Part shown: piece after piece, positions 34,204-42,793 of the stretch
How the letters are laid out: each line of letters opens with the position of its first letter
Numbering within the stretch: position 1 is the stretch's first letter
Source of the DNA: Candidatus Nitrosopumilus limneticus
Lineage (GTDB): Archaea; Thermoproteota; Nitrososphaeria; Nitrososphaerales; Nitrosopumilaceae
Length of the DNA: 64,000 nt
Reading direction: 5' to 3'
Assembly: GCA_022117465.1 (NCBI GenBank)
Contig: JAHCGZ010000004.1
Location: 79,355 to 143,354 of the forward strand
The notes under the pieces: generated by a model
What the model saw: the letters and a program-made list of their open reading frames with translations, nothing else
What the model was told of the DNA's origin: nothing
Databases searched by the model: none
Translations under genes and position numbers: made by a program

Positions 34204-35679
34204 TTATAATTTTTGTAAATAATCTAAAATTAATCTTACACCAAAACCTGTAGCACCATTTGGATTGTATGGTTTTGTTTTTGTTGCTGCTCCTTGAGTC
34301 CATGCAACACCTGCGATATCTAGATGTGCCCATGGTGTATCTTCTATTGCACTTTTCAAAAATGCAGCAGCTGTTATAGTTCCTGCTGCTTTTCCAATAC
34401 CTACATTTTTGATATCTGCAACATCTGATTTTATCATATCCATATAGTCTTGTGTTAATGGTAATTCCCAAATTTCTTCTGTTGTTGTTTTGGAAGAGTC
34501 TATAATTTTTTTTGTTAACTGCTGATTGTTTGATATAATTGCAGCTACATTGTTTCCTAATGCAACAATACATGCTCCTGTTAAAGTTGCAAAATCAATA
34601 ATTGCTTTTGGTGAATATTGTTTTTCACCATATGCTAAAGCATCTGCTAAAATGAGCCTACCTTCAGCATCCGTATTTAGAATTTCTGCAGTTTTTCCGT
34701 TGTATAATTTTATAATATCTCCTGGCCTATATGCTTCTCCTCCTGGCATGTTTTCTACTGATGGAATGATTCCAACTATGTTAATTGGTAATTTTAATTC
34801 TGAAACTGATTTCATTATTCCTAACACTGTACATCCACCACATTTATCAAATTTCATTTCATCCATACTTTGTCCTGGTTTTAATGAAATTCCACCAGTG
34901 TCAAACGTAACTGCTTTTCCAACTAAAACAATTGGTTTTTGATTTTTGGGTCCATGATTATGTTCTATTACAATCAATTTTGGTTCGTTTTTACTTCCCT
35001 TACCTACCGATGTAATTCCTCCAAAGCCTTTTTTCATTAATTCTGGTTGTGAAATTATAATACATTTCATTTTATTCTTTTTAGAAATGTCTTTAGCAAA
35101 ATTTGCTAATGTTGTAGGTGTGCATTCATTTGGAGGTAAATTTGAAATACTTTTAGTAAATATTGCACCTTCTGCAACTATTTCAGCAATTTTTATTGCT
35201 TTAGAAATTTTATTTGATTTAGAAACTATAATTGTCATGTCTGGTGATTTGTTTGCTTTTTCTGTTTTGAATTTATCAAATTTGTATAATGACATCTTTA
35301 CACCTTCTATAATTTGAGAAACTGATGAGATTGGATCATTTACAAAAGTGGGTGGTACTATAATTGAAAATTCTTTTAATTTTAATTCTCTTGCTTTCTG
35401 TGCAATTTTACCTGAAACAAATCTTATAGTATCTTGTGTTAAATTTTCTTTTTTACCAATACCGGCAACTAGTATTCTTTGAGCCTGCTTTTTATCTGGC
35501 ATTGGAATAATTGTTAATACTCCTAACTTACCATCCATGTCTTTTACAGATTGATTAATTAAATATGATATTTTTGTATCAAATTTTGGTAATCCAAAAA
35601 CTTTGTTAGAATTTTCAAATACAAATCCACATAAAAGTTCCGTTTTTATTTTAATAGAATTTTCAGTTTTAATCTTCAT
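34204..35679 (-). CDS. pepA: Leucyl aminopeptidase (M17)
   Basis: A 491-residue protein with an N-terminal macro-like domain (to about residue 160) and a C-terminal catalytic domain. The M17 signature Asn-Thr-Asp-Ala-Glu-Gly-Arg-Leu is near residue 338, with Val-Thr-Phe-Asp-Thr-Gly-Gly near 258 and Lys-x-Asp-x-x-Gly-Gly metal ligands near 277. It removes N-terminal residues from peptides using two metal ions in the cytosol. Single gene, with a short AT-rich promoter between it and the DCC-family gene. Confidence 0.94.
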   Translation of the reverse strand: MKIKTENSIKIKTELLCGFVFENSNKVFGLPKFDTKISYLINQSVKDMDGKLGVLTIIPMPDKKQAQRILVAGIGKKENLTQDTIRFVSGKIAQKARELKLKEFSIIVPPTFVNDPISSVSQIIEGVKMSLYKFDKFKTEKANKSPDMTIIVSKSNKISKAIKIAEIVAEGAIFTKSISNLPPNECTPTTLANFAKDISKKNKMKCIIISQPELMKKGFGGITSVGKGSKNEPKLIVIEHNHGPKNQKPIVLVGKAVTFDTGGISLKPGQSMDEMKFDKCGGCTVLGIMKSVSELKLPINIVGIIPSVENMPGGEAYRPGDIIKLYNGKTAEILNTDAEGRLILADALAYGEKQYSPKAIIDFATLTGACIVALGNNVAAIISNNQQLTKKIIDSSKTTTEEIWELPLTQDYMDMIKSDVADIKNVGIGKAAGTITAAAFLKSAIEDTPWAHLDIAGVAWTQGAATKTKPYNPNGATGFGVRLILDYLQKL

Positions 35680-35716
35680 GATAAAATCTTGTTTTTTAAA
35701 GTATTATTTAGATTTT

Positions 35717-36094
35717 CTATAAGTCAATTTTTTTACTATTTGTAATGAGTGAAAATGATCTAACAAATACTGCTTTGGCACTCTTACAATCATTACTACA
35801 AATATTATCCATTTGAGTAAATTTTCTCTTTCTTGATTTTGTTGAAAAAATTACTTTGATTACTGGAAATAACGCTGCTCTTCCTCCACTTGCTGTTTTT
35901 TCATTAATAAACCAAAACATCTCTAATGCTGATTCATCCAAAATTTCATTTCTAATTTTTATTCCAAAATTTGAATAGTGTCCAACCATTGTAATTCTAC
36001 CTTTTGCTAAAAAATTTACAATTTTTGCAAATTTTATACAAACATAACATTGATCATCAAAAAGTACAATTGGAATTTCATCCTTAATTTCCAT
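35717..36094 (-). CDS. DCC-family (DUF393) thiol protein
   Basis: A 125-residue thioredoxin-like protein. The N-terminus Val-Leu-Phe-Asp-Asp-Gln-Cys-Tyr-Val-Cys has the DxxC-xx-C motif (Cys at residues 16 and 19) that names the family. Other Cys lie near the C-terminus. DCC proteins are predicted thiol-disulfide oxidoreductases of mostly unknown role. Divergent from the transketolase operon, with the two promoters sharing about 75 bp. Confidence 0.8.
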   Translation of the reverse strand: MEIKDEIPIVLFDDQCYVCIKFAKIVNFLAKGRITMVGHYSNFGIKIRNEILDESALEMFWFINEKTASGGRAALFPVIKVIFSTKSRKRKFTQMDNICSNDCKSAKAVFVRSFSLITNSKKIDL

Positions 36095-36169
36095 AATTAT
36101 GTGTGATTGGGATCAAATTAAAATTTTACAGAAGTAGATTTTTATTCGATTTATGGTAATACGTCACAG

Positions 36170-37837
36170 ATGGGTCTAAATTATTATCAAATTAAAAAAA
36201 ATATTCTAAGGGCTCGTAAATTAGTAATCAAGGCAACTAATACCGCCGGTTCTGGTCATCCTGGTGGCTCTTTTTCGATGGCTGAAATTTTAGGGTGTTT
36301 ATTTAACAAACATTTGAAATTTGATGCCCAAAACCCACAATGGGAAGATAGAGATCGTTTGGTGTTATCAAAAGGCCATGCTGCTCCTGGATTATTTTCT
36401 AACATGGCAGTTGCAGGATATTTTCCAGAATCTGAAATTGAAACTTTAAGAAAATTTGGCAGTAGGTTGCAGGGACACCCTGATTTAAAATGTCCTGGAG
36501 TTGAATTTTGTGGAGGCTCATTAGGTACTGGTTTATCTTATTCTGTTGGAATTGCACTAGCTGCAAAAATTGATTCTAAAGATCATCATGTCTATACAAT
36601 TATTGGAGATGGTGAAACAGACGAGGGTCAAGTATGGGAAGCTGCTATGACAGCTTCAAAATACAAAGTTGATAATCTAACAGTTTTTCTTGATAGGAAT
36701 TTTATTCAACAGGATTCTTACACTGAAAAAATAATGCCTCTAGATAAAAAATTAGAAGGTGATGATATTAGCGAAATGTGGAAGGATGCTTCAAGATGGA
36801 AAACTGGAGATAAATGGAGATCGTTTGGTTGGAATGTTCTTGACATTGATGGACACAGAATTGAACAAATTGATGCAGCAATAAGCAAAGCTAATGTTAC
36901 TAAAGGAGTTCCTACAATAATTATTTCAAGAACAATCAAAGGTAAGTCTTTGGAACATATGGAAGATAATCCTGAGTGGCATGGCAAGGCACCTGATTCT
37001 GATATTTTACCTATCATTAATTTTGAATTAGATTCTCAATTTTTGATTGCCCCATCTATTATTGCAGGTAATATGTCTAATTTAGAAAATGAAGTTAAAC
37101 GATGCGCAACTGGCAGATCTGATTTAATTCATCTTGATGTAATGGATGGTCAATTTGTTCCAACTAAAACTTTTGATCACAATAAAATCAAAGAACTAAG
37201 ACCACTTACTGTTATTCCATTTGATACTCATCTTATGATTAATGAACCTGAGAAACATGTTAAAGATTACATCGATGCAGGAAGTGATATTGTAACAGTT
37301 CATGCTGAAGTAACTAATGAATCTAGTTTTGGAGAAATTCATGATATTTTAAAACAACATCAAGTAGGAATTGGATTTGCAGTTAATCCTGATACTGAAT
37401 TACCTGAATGGTCTTACAAATTTTTGTCTACATTAGATCAGCTAATAGTAATGTCTGTAGTTCCTGGAAAATCTGGTCAGAAATACATTGAAGAAACTCA
37501 TGCTAAAATGGTTAGACTCAATTCTATTCTTAGCGAACATAATTTTTCAGGATGTATTGAGGCTGATGGAGGTATAAATATTGAAAATATTGGATCTGTT
37601 TTTGCAGACGGTGCGCGTGTCTTTGTTGGAGGTGGAGCTATTGTTGGACAACAAGATGTTAGAGGAGCAATCAAAGATTTTAGAAACGCAGTTTTAAAAT
37701 CAAGAAGACATATGTTGCTTGATAAAGCAAATCAATTGGGAGGTTCTGATTTAGTCAATAAATGGATTGGATTGCATATTATTGGTGAAAAACAAGAAGA
37801 AATTAAAAAAATCGCACAGGAGGCAGGATATCTTTGA
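36170..37837 (+). CDS. Fusion: transketolase N-subunit + ribulose-5-phosphate 3-epimerase
   Basis: A 555-residue bifunctional protein. Residues 1-280 are the thiamine-diphosphate half of transketolase: H30 and Gly-His-Pro-Gly-Gly, H70 in Lys-Gly-His, H103, the cofactor motif Gly147-Asp-Gly with Asn177, and His271 in His-Gly-Lys-Ala-Pro. After a linker of about 10 residues, residues 290-508 are a complete epimerase barrel with all catalytic residues: S296 (Ala-Pro-Ser-Ile), H321 and D323 (His-Leu-Asp-Val-Met-Asp-Gly), H354 (Asp-Thr-His-Leu) and D466 (Glu-Ala-Asp-Gly-Gly). A helical tail of about 45 residues follows. The reading frame is uninterrupted. The separate transketolase C-half is encoded next, overlapping by 4 bp, after a strong AGGAGG site. 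Confidence 0.93.
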   Translation: MGLNYYQIKKNILRARKLVIKATNTAGSGHPGGSFSMAEILGCLFNKHLKFDAQNPQWEDRDRLVLSKGHAAPGLFSNMAVAGYFPESEIETLRKFGSRLQGHPDLKCPGVEFCGGSLGTGLSYSVGIALAAKIDSKDHHVYTIIGDGETDEGQVWEAAMTASKYKVDNLTVFLDRNFIQQDSYTEKIMPLDKKLEGDDISEMWKDASRWKTGDKWRSFGWNVLDIDGHRIEQIDAAISKANVTKGVPTIIISRTIKGKSLEHMEDNPEWHGKAPDSDILPIINFELDSQFLIAPSIIAGNMSNLENEVKRCATGRSDLIHLDVMDGQFVPTKTFDHNKIKELRPLTVIPFDTHLMINEPEKHVKDYIDAGSDIVTVHAEVTNESSFGEIHDILKQHQVGIGFAVNPDTELPEWSYKFLSTLDQLIVMSVVPGKSGQKYIEETHAKMVRLNSILSEHNFSGCIEADGGINIENIGSVFADGARVFVGGGAIVGQQDVRGAIKDFRNAVLKSRRHMLLDKANQLGGSDLVNKWIGLHIIGEKQEEIKKIAQEAGYL

Positions 37838-38808
37838 ATGAACCAATCATGACCGACATGCGTTCAGAATATTCAAAGACATTAATTCAAGTTGGACTTG
37901 ATAATCCTAACGTTGTAGTTTTAGGTGCTGATACAACTGATTCATTAAAGACTTCTGAATTTGGTAAAAAATTTCCTGACAGATTTTTCAATGTAGGTAT
38001 AGCTGAGGCAAATCTTGTAACTATTTCTGCTGGATTAGCTGCATCTGGAAAAATTTCTTTTGCAAGTACTTATGCGATATTTTTACCTGGAAGAGCAGTT
38101 GATCAAATTCGAAACAACATTGCATATCCTTCACCTCCTGGAAAAAAAGGACTAAATGTAAAATTGGTTACATCGCATGGCGGATTATCTGTTGGACCTG
38201 ATGGTGGTTCACATCAACAAATTGAAGACATTGCAATTATGAGGGTAATTCCAAATTTCCGAGTTTTTATTCCCGCTGATACTATTTCTGTTTCAAAATT
38301 AACCCATTTGATGGCATCTGAATATGGACCATTTTACATGAGAATGGCAAGATCAAAAACACCTATTGTACATTCAGAATCTCAAGAATTTAAAATTGGT
38401 AAAGGAATTACCTTAAGAGATGGTTCTGATTGTACTATTGCTGCATGTGGAATTACAGTTAGAATGGCATTAGAGGCAGCAGAGATGTTGCAACAAGATG
38501 GTATTTCTTGTAGAGTTTTAGATATATTTTCAATCAAACCTATTGATAATGAAATTTTAGAAAAGGCTGCACGAGAAACTGGTTGTATTGTTACCACTGA
38601 GGAGCATAATATTCTTGGAGGTATGGGCTCAGCAGTAGCAGAATCTGTATCTGAATCATATCCTGTACCTATCAATAGAATTGGAGCCCAAGATATGTTT
38701 GGAGAATCTGCACGAGATTCTGAAATTCCTTTACTTTTAGAGAAGCACGGAATTACATCTTTTAATATGGCAAAACAAGCAAAAGAATTAAGGAGTAAAA
38801 AATTATGA
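37834..38808 (+). CDS. tktB: Transketolase C-terminal subunit
   Basis: A 324-residue protein covering the pyrimidine-binding and C-terminal domains. Glu in Val-Gly-Ile-Ala-Glu-Ala-Asn near residue 60 is the catalytic Glu that activates thiamine diphosphate; the Phe-x-Ser-Thr-Tyr-Ala-x-Phe motif near residue 75 also matches. The start is TTG 37834, chosen because the AGGAGG at about 37818-37823 sits 10 bp upstream; an ATG at 37849 would be 25 bp away. It pairs with the N-half in the preceding fusion protein to make active transketolase. Overlaps transaldolase by 4 bp. Confidence 0.93.
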   Translation: MNEPIMTDMRSEYSKTLIQVGLDNPNVVVLGADTTDSLKTSEFGKKFPDRFFNVGIAEANLVTISAGLAASGKISFASTYAIFLPGRAVDQIRNNIAYPSPPGKKGLNVKLVTSHGGLSVGPDGGSHQQIEDIAIMRVIPNFRVFIPADTISVSKLTHLMASEYGPFYMRMARSKTPIVHSESQEFKIGKGITLRDGSDCTIAACGITVRMALEAAEMLQQDGISCRVLDIFSIKPIDNEILEKAARETGCIVTTEEHNILGGMGSAVAESVSESYPVPINRIGAQDMFGESARDSEIPLLLEKHGITSFNMAKQAKELRSKKL

Positions 38809-39470
38809 AAATTTTTCTTGATACTGCTAATTTAGAATCTATAAAAAAATTTAATGATATGGGTTTGTTAGATGGTATTACAACAAATCCTTCTTTGTTG
38901 TCAAAAGAAGGTGGTGATCCAAAAAATGCCATGAAAGAAATTACAAAAATTATTCACGGTGATGTAAGTTTAGAAGTTGTTAGTACTGAATATTCTGGAA
39001 TGATGGAAGAAGGTAAGCGTCTTCGTGCATATGGTGAGAACGTTGTTGTTAAAGTTCCAATGACTCCTGACGGTCTTAAAGCATGTAAATCTTTTTCATC
39101 TCAGGGAATTCCTGTAAATGTTACTTTGATATTTTCTGCAAATCAAGCTTTACTTGCTGCAAAATCTGGAGCAAAATATGTTAGTCCATTTATTGGAAGA
39201 TTAGATGATATTGGTCAAGATGGAATGAATTTGATTAAAGAAATTAAAGAAATTTTTTCAAATTATGCTTTTAAAACTCAAATTCTTGTTGCAAGTGTTC
39301 GTCATCCGTTACATGTAATTGATGCAGCAAAGATTGGTGCTGATGTAGTTACATTACCTCCAGACGTTTTAGATAAAATGCTTCAACATCCTTTGACAAA
39401 AATTGGGTTAGATAATTTTCTTGCAGATTGGGAAAAACTAAAACAAAAAAATCTTGATACTAAGATATAA
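38805..39470 (+). CDS. tal: Transaldolase (short, MipB/TalC type)
   Basis: A 221-residue TIM barrel of the short transaldolase/fructose-6-phosphate aldolase family. The Schiff-base Lys is in Val-Val-Val-Lys-Val-Pro-Met-Thr near residue 85, and the N-terminus Phe-Leu-Asp-Thr-Ala-Asn and Thr-Thr-Asn-Pro-Ser motifs are diagnostic. An AAGGAG site lies about 10 bp upstream of the ATG. Together with the upstream genes it supplies nearly all of the non-oxidative pentose phosphate route (only ribose-5-phosphate isomerase is missing here), so transaldolase activity is more likely than aldolase. Confidence 0.92.
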   Translation: MKIFLDTANLESIKKFNDMGLLDGITTNPSLLSKEGGDPKNAMKEITKIIHGDVSLEVVSTEYSGMMEEGKRLRAYGENVVVKVPMTPDGLKACKSFSSQGIPVNVTLIFSANQALLAAKSGAKYVSPFIGRLDDIGQDGMNLIKEIKEIFSNYAFKTQILVASVRHPLHVIDAAKIGADVVTLPPDVLDKMLQHPLTKIGLDNFLADWEKLKQKNLDTKI

Positions 39471-39517
39471 CGAATGTTATAAAAATATAAGAAAAATAAA
39501 ATCCAAAAAGGAGTTTA

Positions 39518-39775
39518 TTAAGATGATTTTCTTGAACCGGTACCTCTACCAGTAGATGTCGTTGAACCTTTTGTTGAAGGTCTTTCCTTAGGTTCTGGTA
39601 TATCTGAAATTTTTACTCTACCTGTTCCTCTACCTGTTGAAACCATTCGATTGCCTGCGGCTTTTTTCCTTTCAGCTTGAATTTTTTTGAATTCATCACC
39701 TGAGAATTTGAGATCGTCTACATCAACTTCTATACTACCTGTTCCTCTACCTGTTCTAATTTTTACTTTAACCAT
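39518..39775 (-). CDS. Small basic protein with three Thr-Gly-Arg-Gly-Thr-Gly repeats
   Basis: An 85-residue basic protein. The hexapeptide TGRGTG occurs three times, at residues 8-13, 47-52 and 75-80, each followed by a Ser or Arg. Between the first two lie a short acidic beta segment (Ile-Glu-Val-Asp-Val-Asp-Asp) and an amphipathic Lys/Glu helix; the stretch between the last two is Pro/Lys/Ser-rich and disordered. A good TATA box (TTATAAAA on the minus strand, about 39803-39812) is about 30 bp upstream. RG-type repeats often bind RNA or DNA; that role is only inferred. I do not recognise the family. Confidence 0.75.
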   Translation of the reverse strand: MVKVKIRTGRGTGSIEVDVDDLKFSGDEFKKIQAERKKAAGNRMVSTGRGTGRVKISDIPEPKERPSTKGSTTSTGRGTGSRKSS

Positions 39776-40040
39776 GTTTTTACTAAAATCATCAACGTCC
39801 TTTTATAAGATATGTCTATAATTTTCTTCTAAAAACAAAGTATCCTAATTTCAATTTTTTGTGATACTATTCAAGTTATAATTATTTTGATATATTCCAT
39901 TAACATCAAATTACAAAATTCATTAAATGACGTCAGTCTCATATTCCCCAAAAACCTGATTTTCAGGATGGTCTACGTATTCAGGAATTAATCCAAATAA
40001 TAAGAAATTCAAATGTAGATAAATTTTAAAATTTATTTTA
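39776..40040. other. AT-rich intergenic region, no gene found
   Basis: About 265 bp between the repeat protein and corA. It holds the TATA box of the repeat-protein gene near 39803-39812, an imperfect CCTGA-TTT-TCAGG hairpin near 39953-39965 and a TGACGTCA palindrome near 39928-39935. Stops are frequent in all frames and the boxes of a guide RNA are not present at proper spacing. No further feature can be supported. Confidence 0.5.
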
Positions 40041-41063
40041 TTATTTACTAATCCAGCCTAATTTTTTGAAATAAATAAGCATAATAATTGCTGGAATTGC
40101 CGATGTAATAATTATGACTACAAATGTGGTAAATGGACCTAAAATCATTGGATTCTCTTCAATTCCTCCTGGCAGATTTACATTCATTCCATAAAATGTT
40201 CCAATTATTGTTGATGGTATGGCTAATGTAAAAATCATAGTTAGAACAGCTAATACTTTATTTGTTTTCTCAGTACTTAATACAAAATCTGTATCTTTGT
40301 AAATTTCCATAGTCTCTTTTGATTCATCTAATGTTTCAATAACCTTGTCAATATGATCAATTACATCATCAAAGTATAGACCGAGATCATCATCTGAATT
40401 ACCTGAAATTTTTTTAACATCTTTTGCAATTTCTAATACAAATTTCTTTAATGGTATTGATATTCTTCTTAATCTGTTAATTTCTCTTCTAAGTAATGCA
40501 ATACTTTTAGCAGTATTTTTTGATTCATCAAAAACATTGTCTTCCATTTCATCTAAATTTGCAATAATTTTTCTTGATGTATGTAAAAGGTCATCCACTA
40601 AGGTATCAACAATTTCATGAAGTAAATCTCCGGATGATTCTCCTAGTAATTTCTTTTTTGATTTATCATTTAATTCTAGGATACATGCTTGTATTAATTG
40701 AACTAATGACTCAAGTTCTCCTTGATGAACTGTGACTAGAAAATTTTTTCCCATAAATATTGATAATTGACTATTTTTTAATATTCCAACCTTTTGTGTA
40801 GGTGGTGGAAAATGTAAAATTACAAAGAAATGATCATCATAACTATCTAATTTTGGAAGTTCAAATTTTGTCATACAATCCTCTACATTTAATTCATTGA
40901 AATTGTATTTTTCAGCTAATTTTTCAACATCATTTCTATCTGGATTTTGTAAATCTATCCATTGAAAATTATTACCGTCAATAGTTTGAATTTTTCTCTC
41001 AAGGGGTACATTTGACAATTTCTTTCCTCCGTGTAACCTGTTGCTAATGAATCCTCGTTTCAT
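40041..41063 (-). CDS. corA: CorA-type magnesium/divalent cation transporter
   Basis: About 340 residues starting at ATG 41063; an in-frame TTG at 41087 is disfavoured because the TATA box (41088-41095) is only compatible with the ATG. A long N-terminal cytosolic domain and stalk helix lead to two C-terminal membrane helices. The selectivity motif Tyr-Gly-Met-Asn lies just after the first helix, near residue 287. It imports Mg2+ (or Co2+/Ni2+) as a pentamer. The last residues after helix 2 are short and basic, as usual. Confidence 0.93.
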   Translation of the reverse strand: MKRGFISNRLHGGKKLSNVPLERKIQTIDGNNFQWIDLQNPDRNDVEKLAEKYNFNELNVEDCMTKFELPKLDSYDDHFFVILHFPPPTQKVGILKNSQLSIFMGKNFLVTVHQGELESLVQLIQACILELNDKSKKKLLGESSGDLLHEIVDTLVDDLLHTSRKIIANLDEMEDNVFDESKNTAKSIALLRREINRLRRISIPLKKFVLEIAKDVKKISGNSDDDLGLYFDDVIDHIDKVIETLDESKETMEIYKDTDFVLSTEKTNKVLAVLTMIFTLAIPSTIIGTFYGMNVNLPGGIEENPMILGPFTTFVVIIITSAIPAIIMLIYFKKLGWISK

Positions 41064-41087
41064 GTTCAAAAATACCCGAGTTAACAA

Positions 41088-41095
41088 ATTTAAAG
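41088..41095 (-). promoter_or_regulatory. TATA box of corA
   Basis: CTTTAAAT on the minus strand, about 28 bp upstream of the ATG at 41063. It fixes the start codon and implies a leaderless message. Confidence 0.55.
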
Positions 41096-41235
41096 CGATC
41101 GTTATTGATTTATTGAAATTATTCAGAAGAAAAATTGTCTTTTATTCATGATTTGAGGCTAATTGATTTAATTATTTTTTTAAACAATTATAGAATCTTA
41201 AAGATTATTACTGGAAAAAAATTTAATTTCTTTGT

Positions 41236-41308
41236 GGCCTTCGTAGTACAGTGGTTAGTATAGAGGATTGTGGATCCTCGGACAGGAGTTCGATTCCCCT
41301 CGAGGGCC
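41236..41308 (+). tRNA. tRNA-His (anticodon GTG)
   Basis: Acceptor GCCTTCG (41237-41243) pairs with CGAGGGC (41301-41307). The extra G-1 at 41236 faces C73 at 41308, the identity element of tRNA-His. The anticodon arm GAGGA-TTGTGGA-TCCTC gives GTG, with T-loop GTTCGATTC. No CCA is encoded. Confidence 0.95.
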
Positions 41309-41316
41309 CTCTATTT

Positions 41317-41664
41317 TTAAAATATTCCAAATTTACTTGATTCCATCTCTTCCTTTATGGCAATTTTAAATCTTGGCGATTTTTTTTCCACCTTGTTTGT
41401 TAACCATGTAAGAAATTTTTTGTCAGTTGATTTTCCTTTTAATTTTTGAAAATCTTCACCCATCATTGATTCCAATTTTTGAATTAATGTTCTATTAACA
41501 CTTAACACAAAAAAATGCCATCCAAAAGCGAATTCCGAGTCTGTCATAACAAAATCATTTTGACCATGTACCATTTCTTCTAAAAATCTTAGTTGTACTG
41601 AAAATGCTTTACTCGTTTTATCATAATCTATGGCAGACACATTAATGTTTAATCTACTTTCCAT
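41317..41664 (-). CDS. Hypothetical cytosolic protein
   Basis: A 115-residue protein with an alternating beta N-terminal half and a helical, Lys-rich C-terminal half. No Cys/His cluster, nucleotide motif, signal peptide or membrane helix. It begins 9 bp downstream of tRNA-His (on the opposite strand) and is followed by a methyltransferase-like gene. I do not recognise it. Confidence 0.65.
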   Translation of the reverse strand: MESRLNINVSAIDYDKTSKAFSVQLRFLEEMVHGQNDFVMTDSEFAFGWHFFVLSVNRTLIQKLESMMGEDFQKLKGKSTDKKFLTWLTNKVEKKSPRFKIAIKEEMESSKFGIF

Positions 41665-41704
41665 GACCTCTTAACGCATATACAAAATAAAAGGATTACA
41701 CCTA

Positions 41705-42463
41705 TTATTTTAACAAATATTCGAAATCAATATCAAAATGCATTTTCATTATGCTAATGTATGTTTTAATTGATTCTGGAATTTCTTCTGTGCATACTAC
41801 CCCCAATTTTTTTGCATTAATCCAAATAATCAATGTCTGAATGATTGTAAGAAATCTATCATTTTTGACTTCCGATCCTGAAATCGATTTTGTATATCTT
41901 TCTGCAAATTCCCATGCTGTAACAAAATCTATACATTTTACTCCAAAAACTGATAATAACTGCGCTTGTAAATTTTCTGCTTTTTTAAATGGTACTTTGT
42001 TAATAATATATGGGAAATTTACTTTATCTGGTAAACAATTTGGGAGCGGACCCCATATTGTAATTATTTTTGTTTCTGGTTTTAAATTCTCAAATTTTTC
42101 CATCATAGTATCAATGATGTTTTCATCTGTAAACCAAAATAAGATTATTGTTGCATCTGATATATCTGATTTTTCTATATTCTGATGAATAAATTTTGCA
42201 TTGATATTTTTCCCTTCCATATTTTTTTGTGCATTTTGAATTTTTTCTAAATTATTATCGATTCCTATTGCTTTTTGTACTTTAAATTCATTAATTGCAA
42301 TTTCTATTCCTTTTTCATTATTACATCCTAGATGAAAAAATATATCATCTTTTCCTAAATTTGAAAATTTGAAAATTTCTCTAAGTGATTTTTCAGATAA
42401 TTGTACGTCTTCACCACTAAGCAAATTTTTTGGGAGTGTATCTAAAAATTCTTCAAATTTCAA
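41705..42463 (-). CDS. SAM-methyltransferase-fold protein with degenerate motif I
   Basis: A 252-residue protein. Residues about 35-165 look like a Rossmann-like methyltransferase: strand-loop Ile-Phe-Phe-His-Leu-Gly-Cys-Asn-Asn-Glu-Lys-Gly near residue 42 occupies motif I, with Gly-Ile-Asp (motif II) near residue 67. The usual Gly-x-Gly-x-Gly loop is replaced, so SAM binding is uncertain. The last 85 residues form a separate helical domain. Dot1-like or tRNA methyltransferase relatives are possible; function is not assigned. It forms a likely operon with the UPF0147 gene upstream. Confidence 0.6.
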   Translation of the reverse strand: MKFEEFLDTLPKNLLSGEDVQLSEKSLREIFKFSNLGKDDIFFHLGCNNEKGIEIAINEFKVQKAIGIDNNLEKIQNAQKNMEGKNINAKFIHQNIEKSDISDATIILFWFTDENIIDTMMEKFENLKPETKIITIWGPLPNCLPDKVNFPYIINKVPFKKAENLQAQLLSVFGVKCIDFVTAWEFAERYTKSISGSEVKNDRFLTIIQTLIIWINAKKLGVVCTEEIPESIKTYISIMKMHFDIDFEYLLK

Positions 42464-42488
42464 TAATCATATTATTTTAAGCAAGAAT

Positions 42489-42758
42489 TTATTCTCTTAT
42501 GCTTTCTAATTTTGATACTGCTTGCCATAATTGAGTTCTGACATATGATGGCATGTTTGCATCCTGTGTTATATCGTCTAGTAGACTAATTGTATTTGCT
42601 GCTCTAACAGATAGCGAGTATTCTTCTTTAATTAAATCTGTAACAAGATCATTTACTGTTTTTCTAACTGGCTTTGGAGTTGAATTTGTAGATGCAATTT
42701 GGTTTAGTGTGTCAATTGCTTCCTTCATTGCTTGTTTGTTTTGAGAATCGTCTGCCAT
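42489..42758 (-). CDS. UPF0147-family small protein
   Basis: An 89-residue helical protein. The sequence Asp-Leu-Ile-Lys-Glu-Glu-Tyr-Ser-Leu-Ser-Val-Arg-Ala-Ala-Asn near residues 42-56, together with the C-terminal Arg-Thr-Gln-Leu-Trp-Gln-Ala-Val-Ser-Lys-Leu-Glu, is the UPF0147 core, a family widespread in archaea. Function unknown. It is between a Rieske protein gene and the methyltransferase-like gene. Confidence 0.82.
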   Translation of the reverse strand: MADDSQNKQAMKEAIDTLNQIASTNSTPKPVRKTVNDLVTDLIKEEYSLSVRAANTISLLDDITQDANMPSYVRTQLWQAVSKLESIRE

Positions 42759-42793
42759 GATTACATGTTTTGTTAAAAATCAGCACTATATAG

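Noticed and set aside
34124-34573. 149-codon minus-strand open frame inside pepA
   Set aside because: It lies in another frame of a clear M17 peptidase and has an aberrant Cys/Arg/Asn-rich composition.
39900-40000. Possible small RNA or regulator site (hairpin CCTGA-TTT-TCAGG, palindrome TGACGTCA)
   Set aside because: The hairpin is short, box spacing does not fit a guide RNA, and there is no linked promoter evidence.
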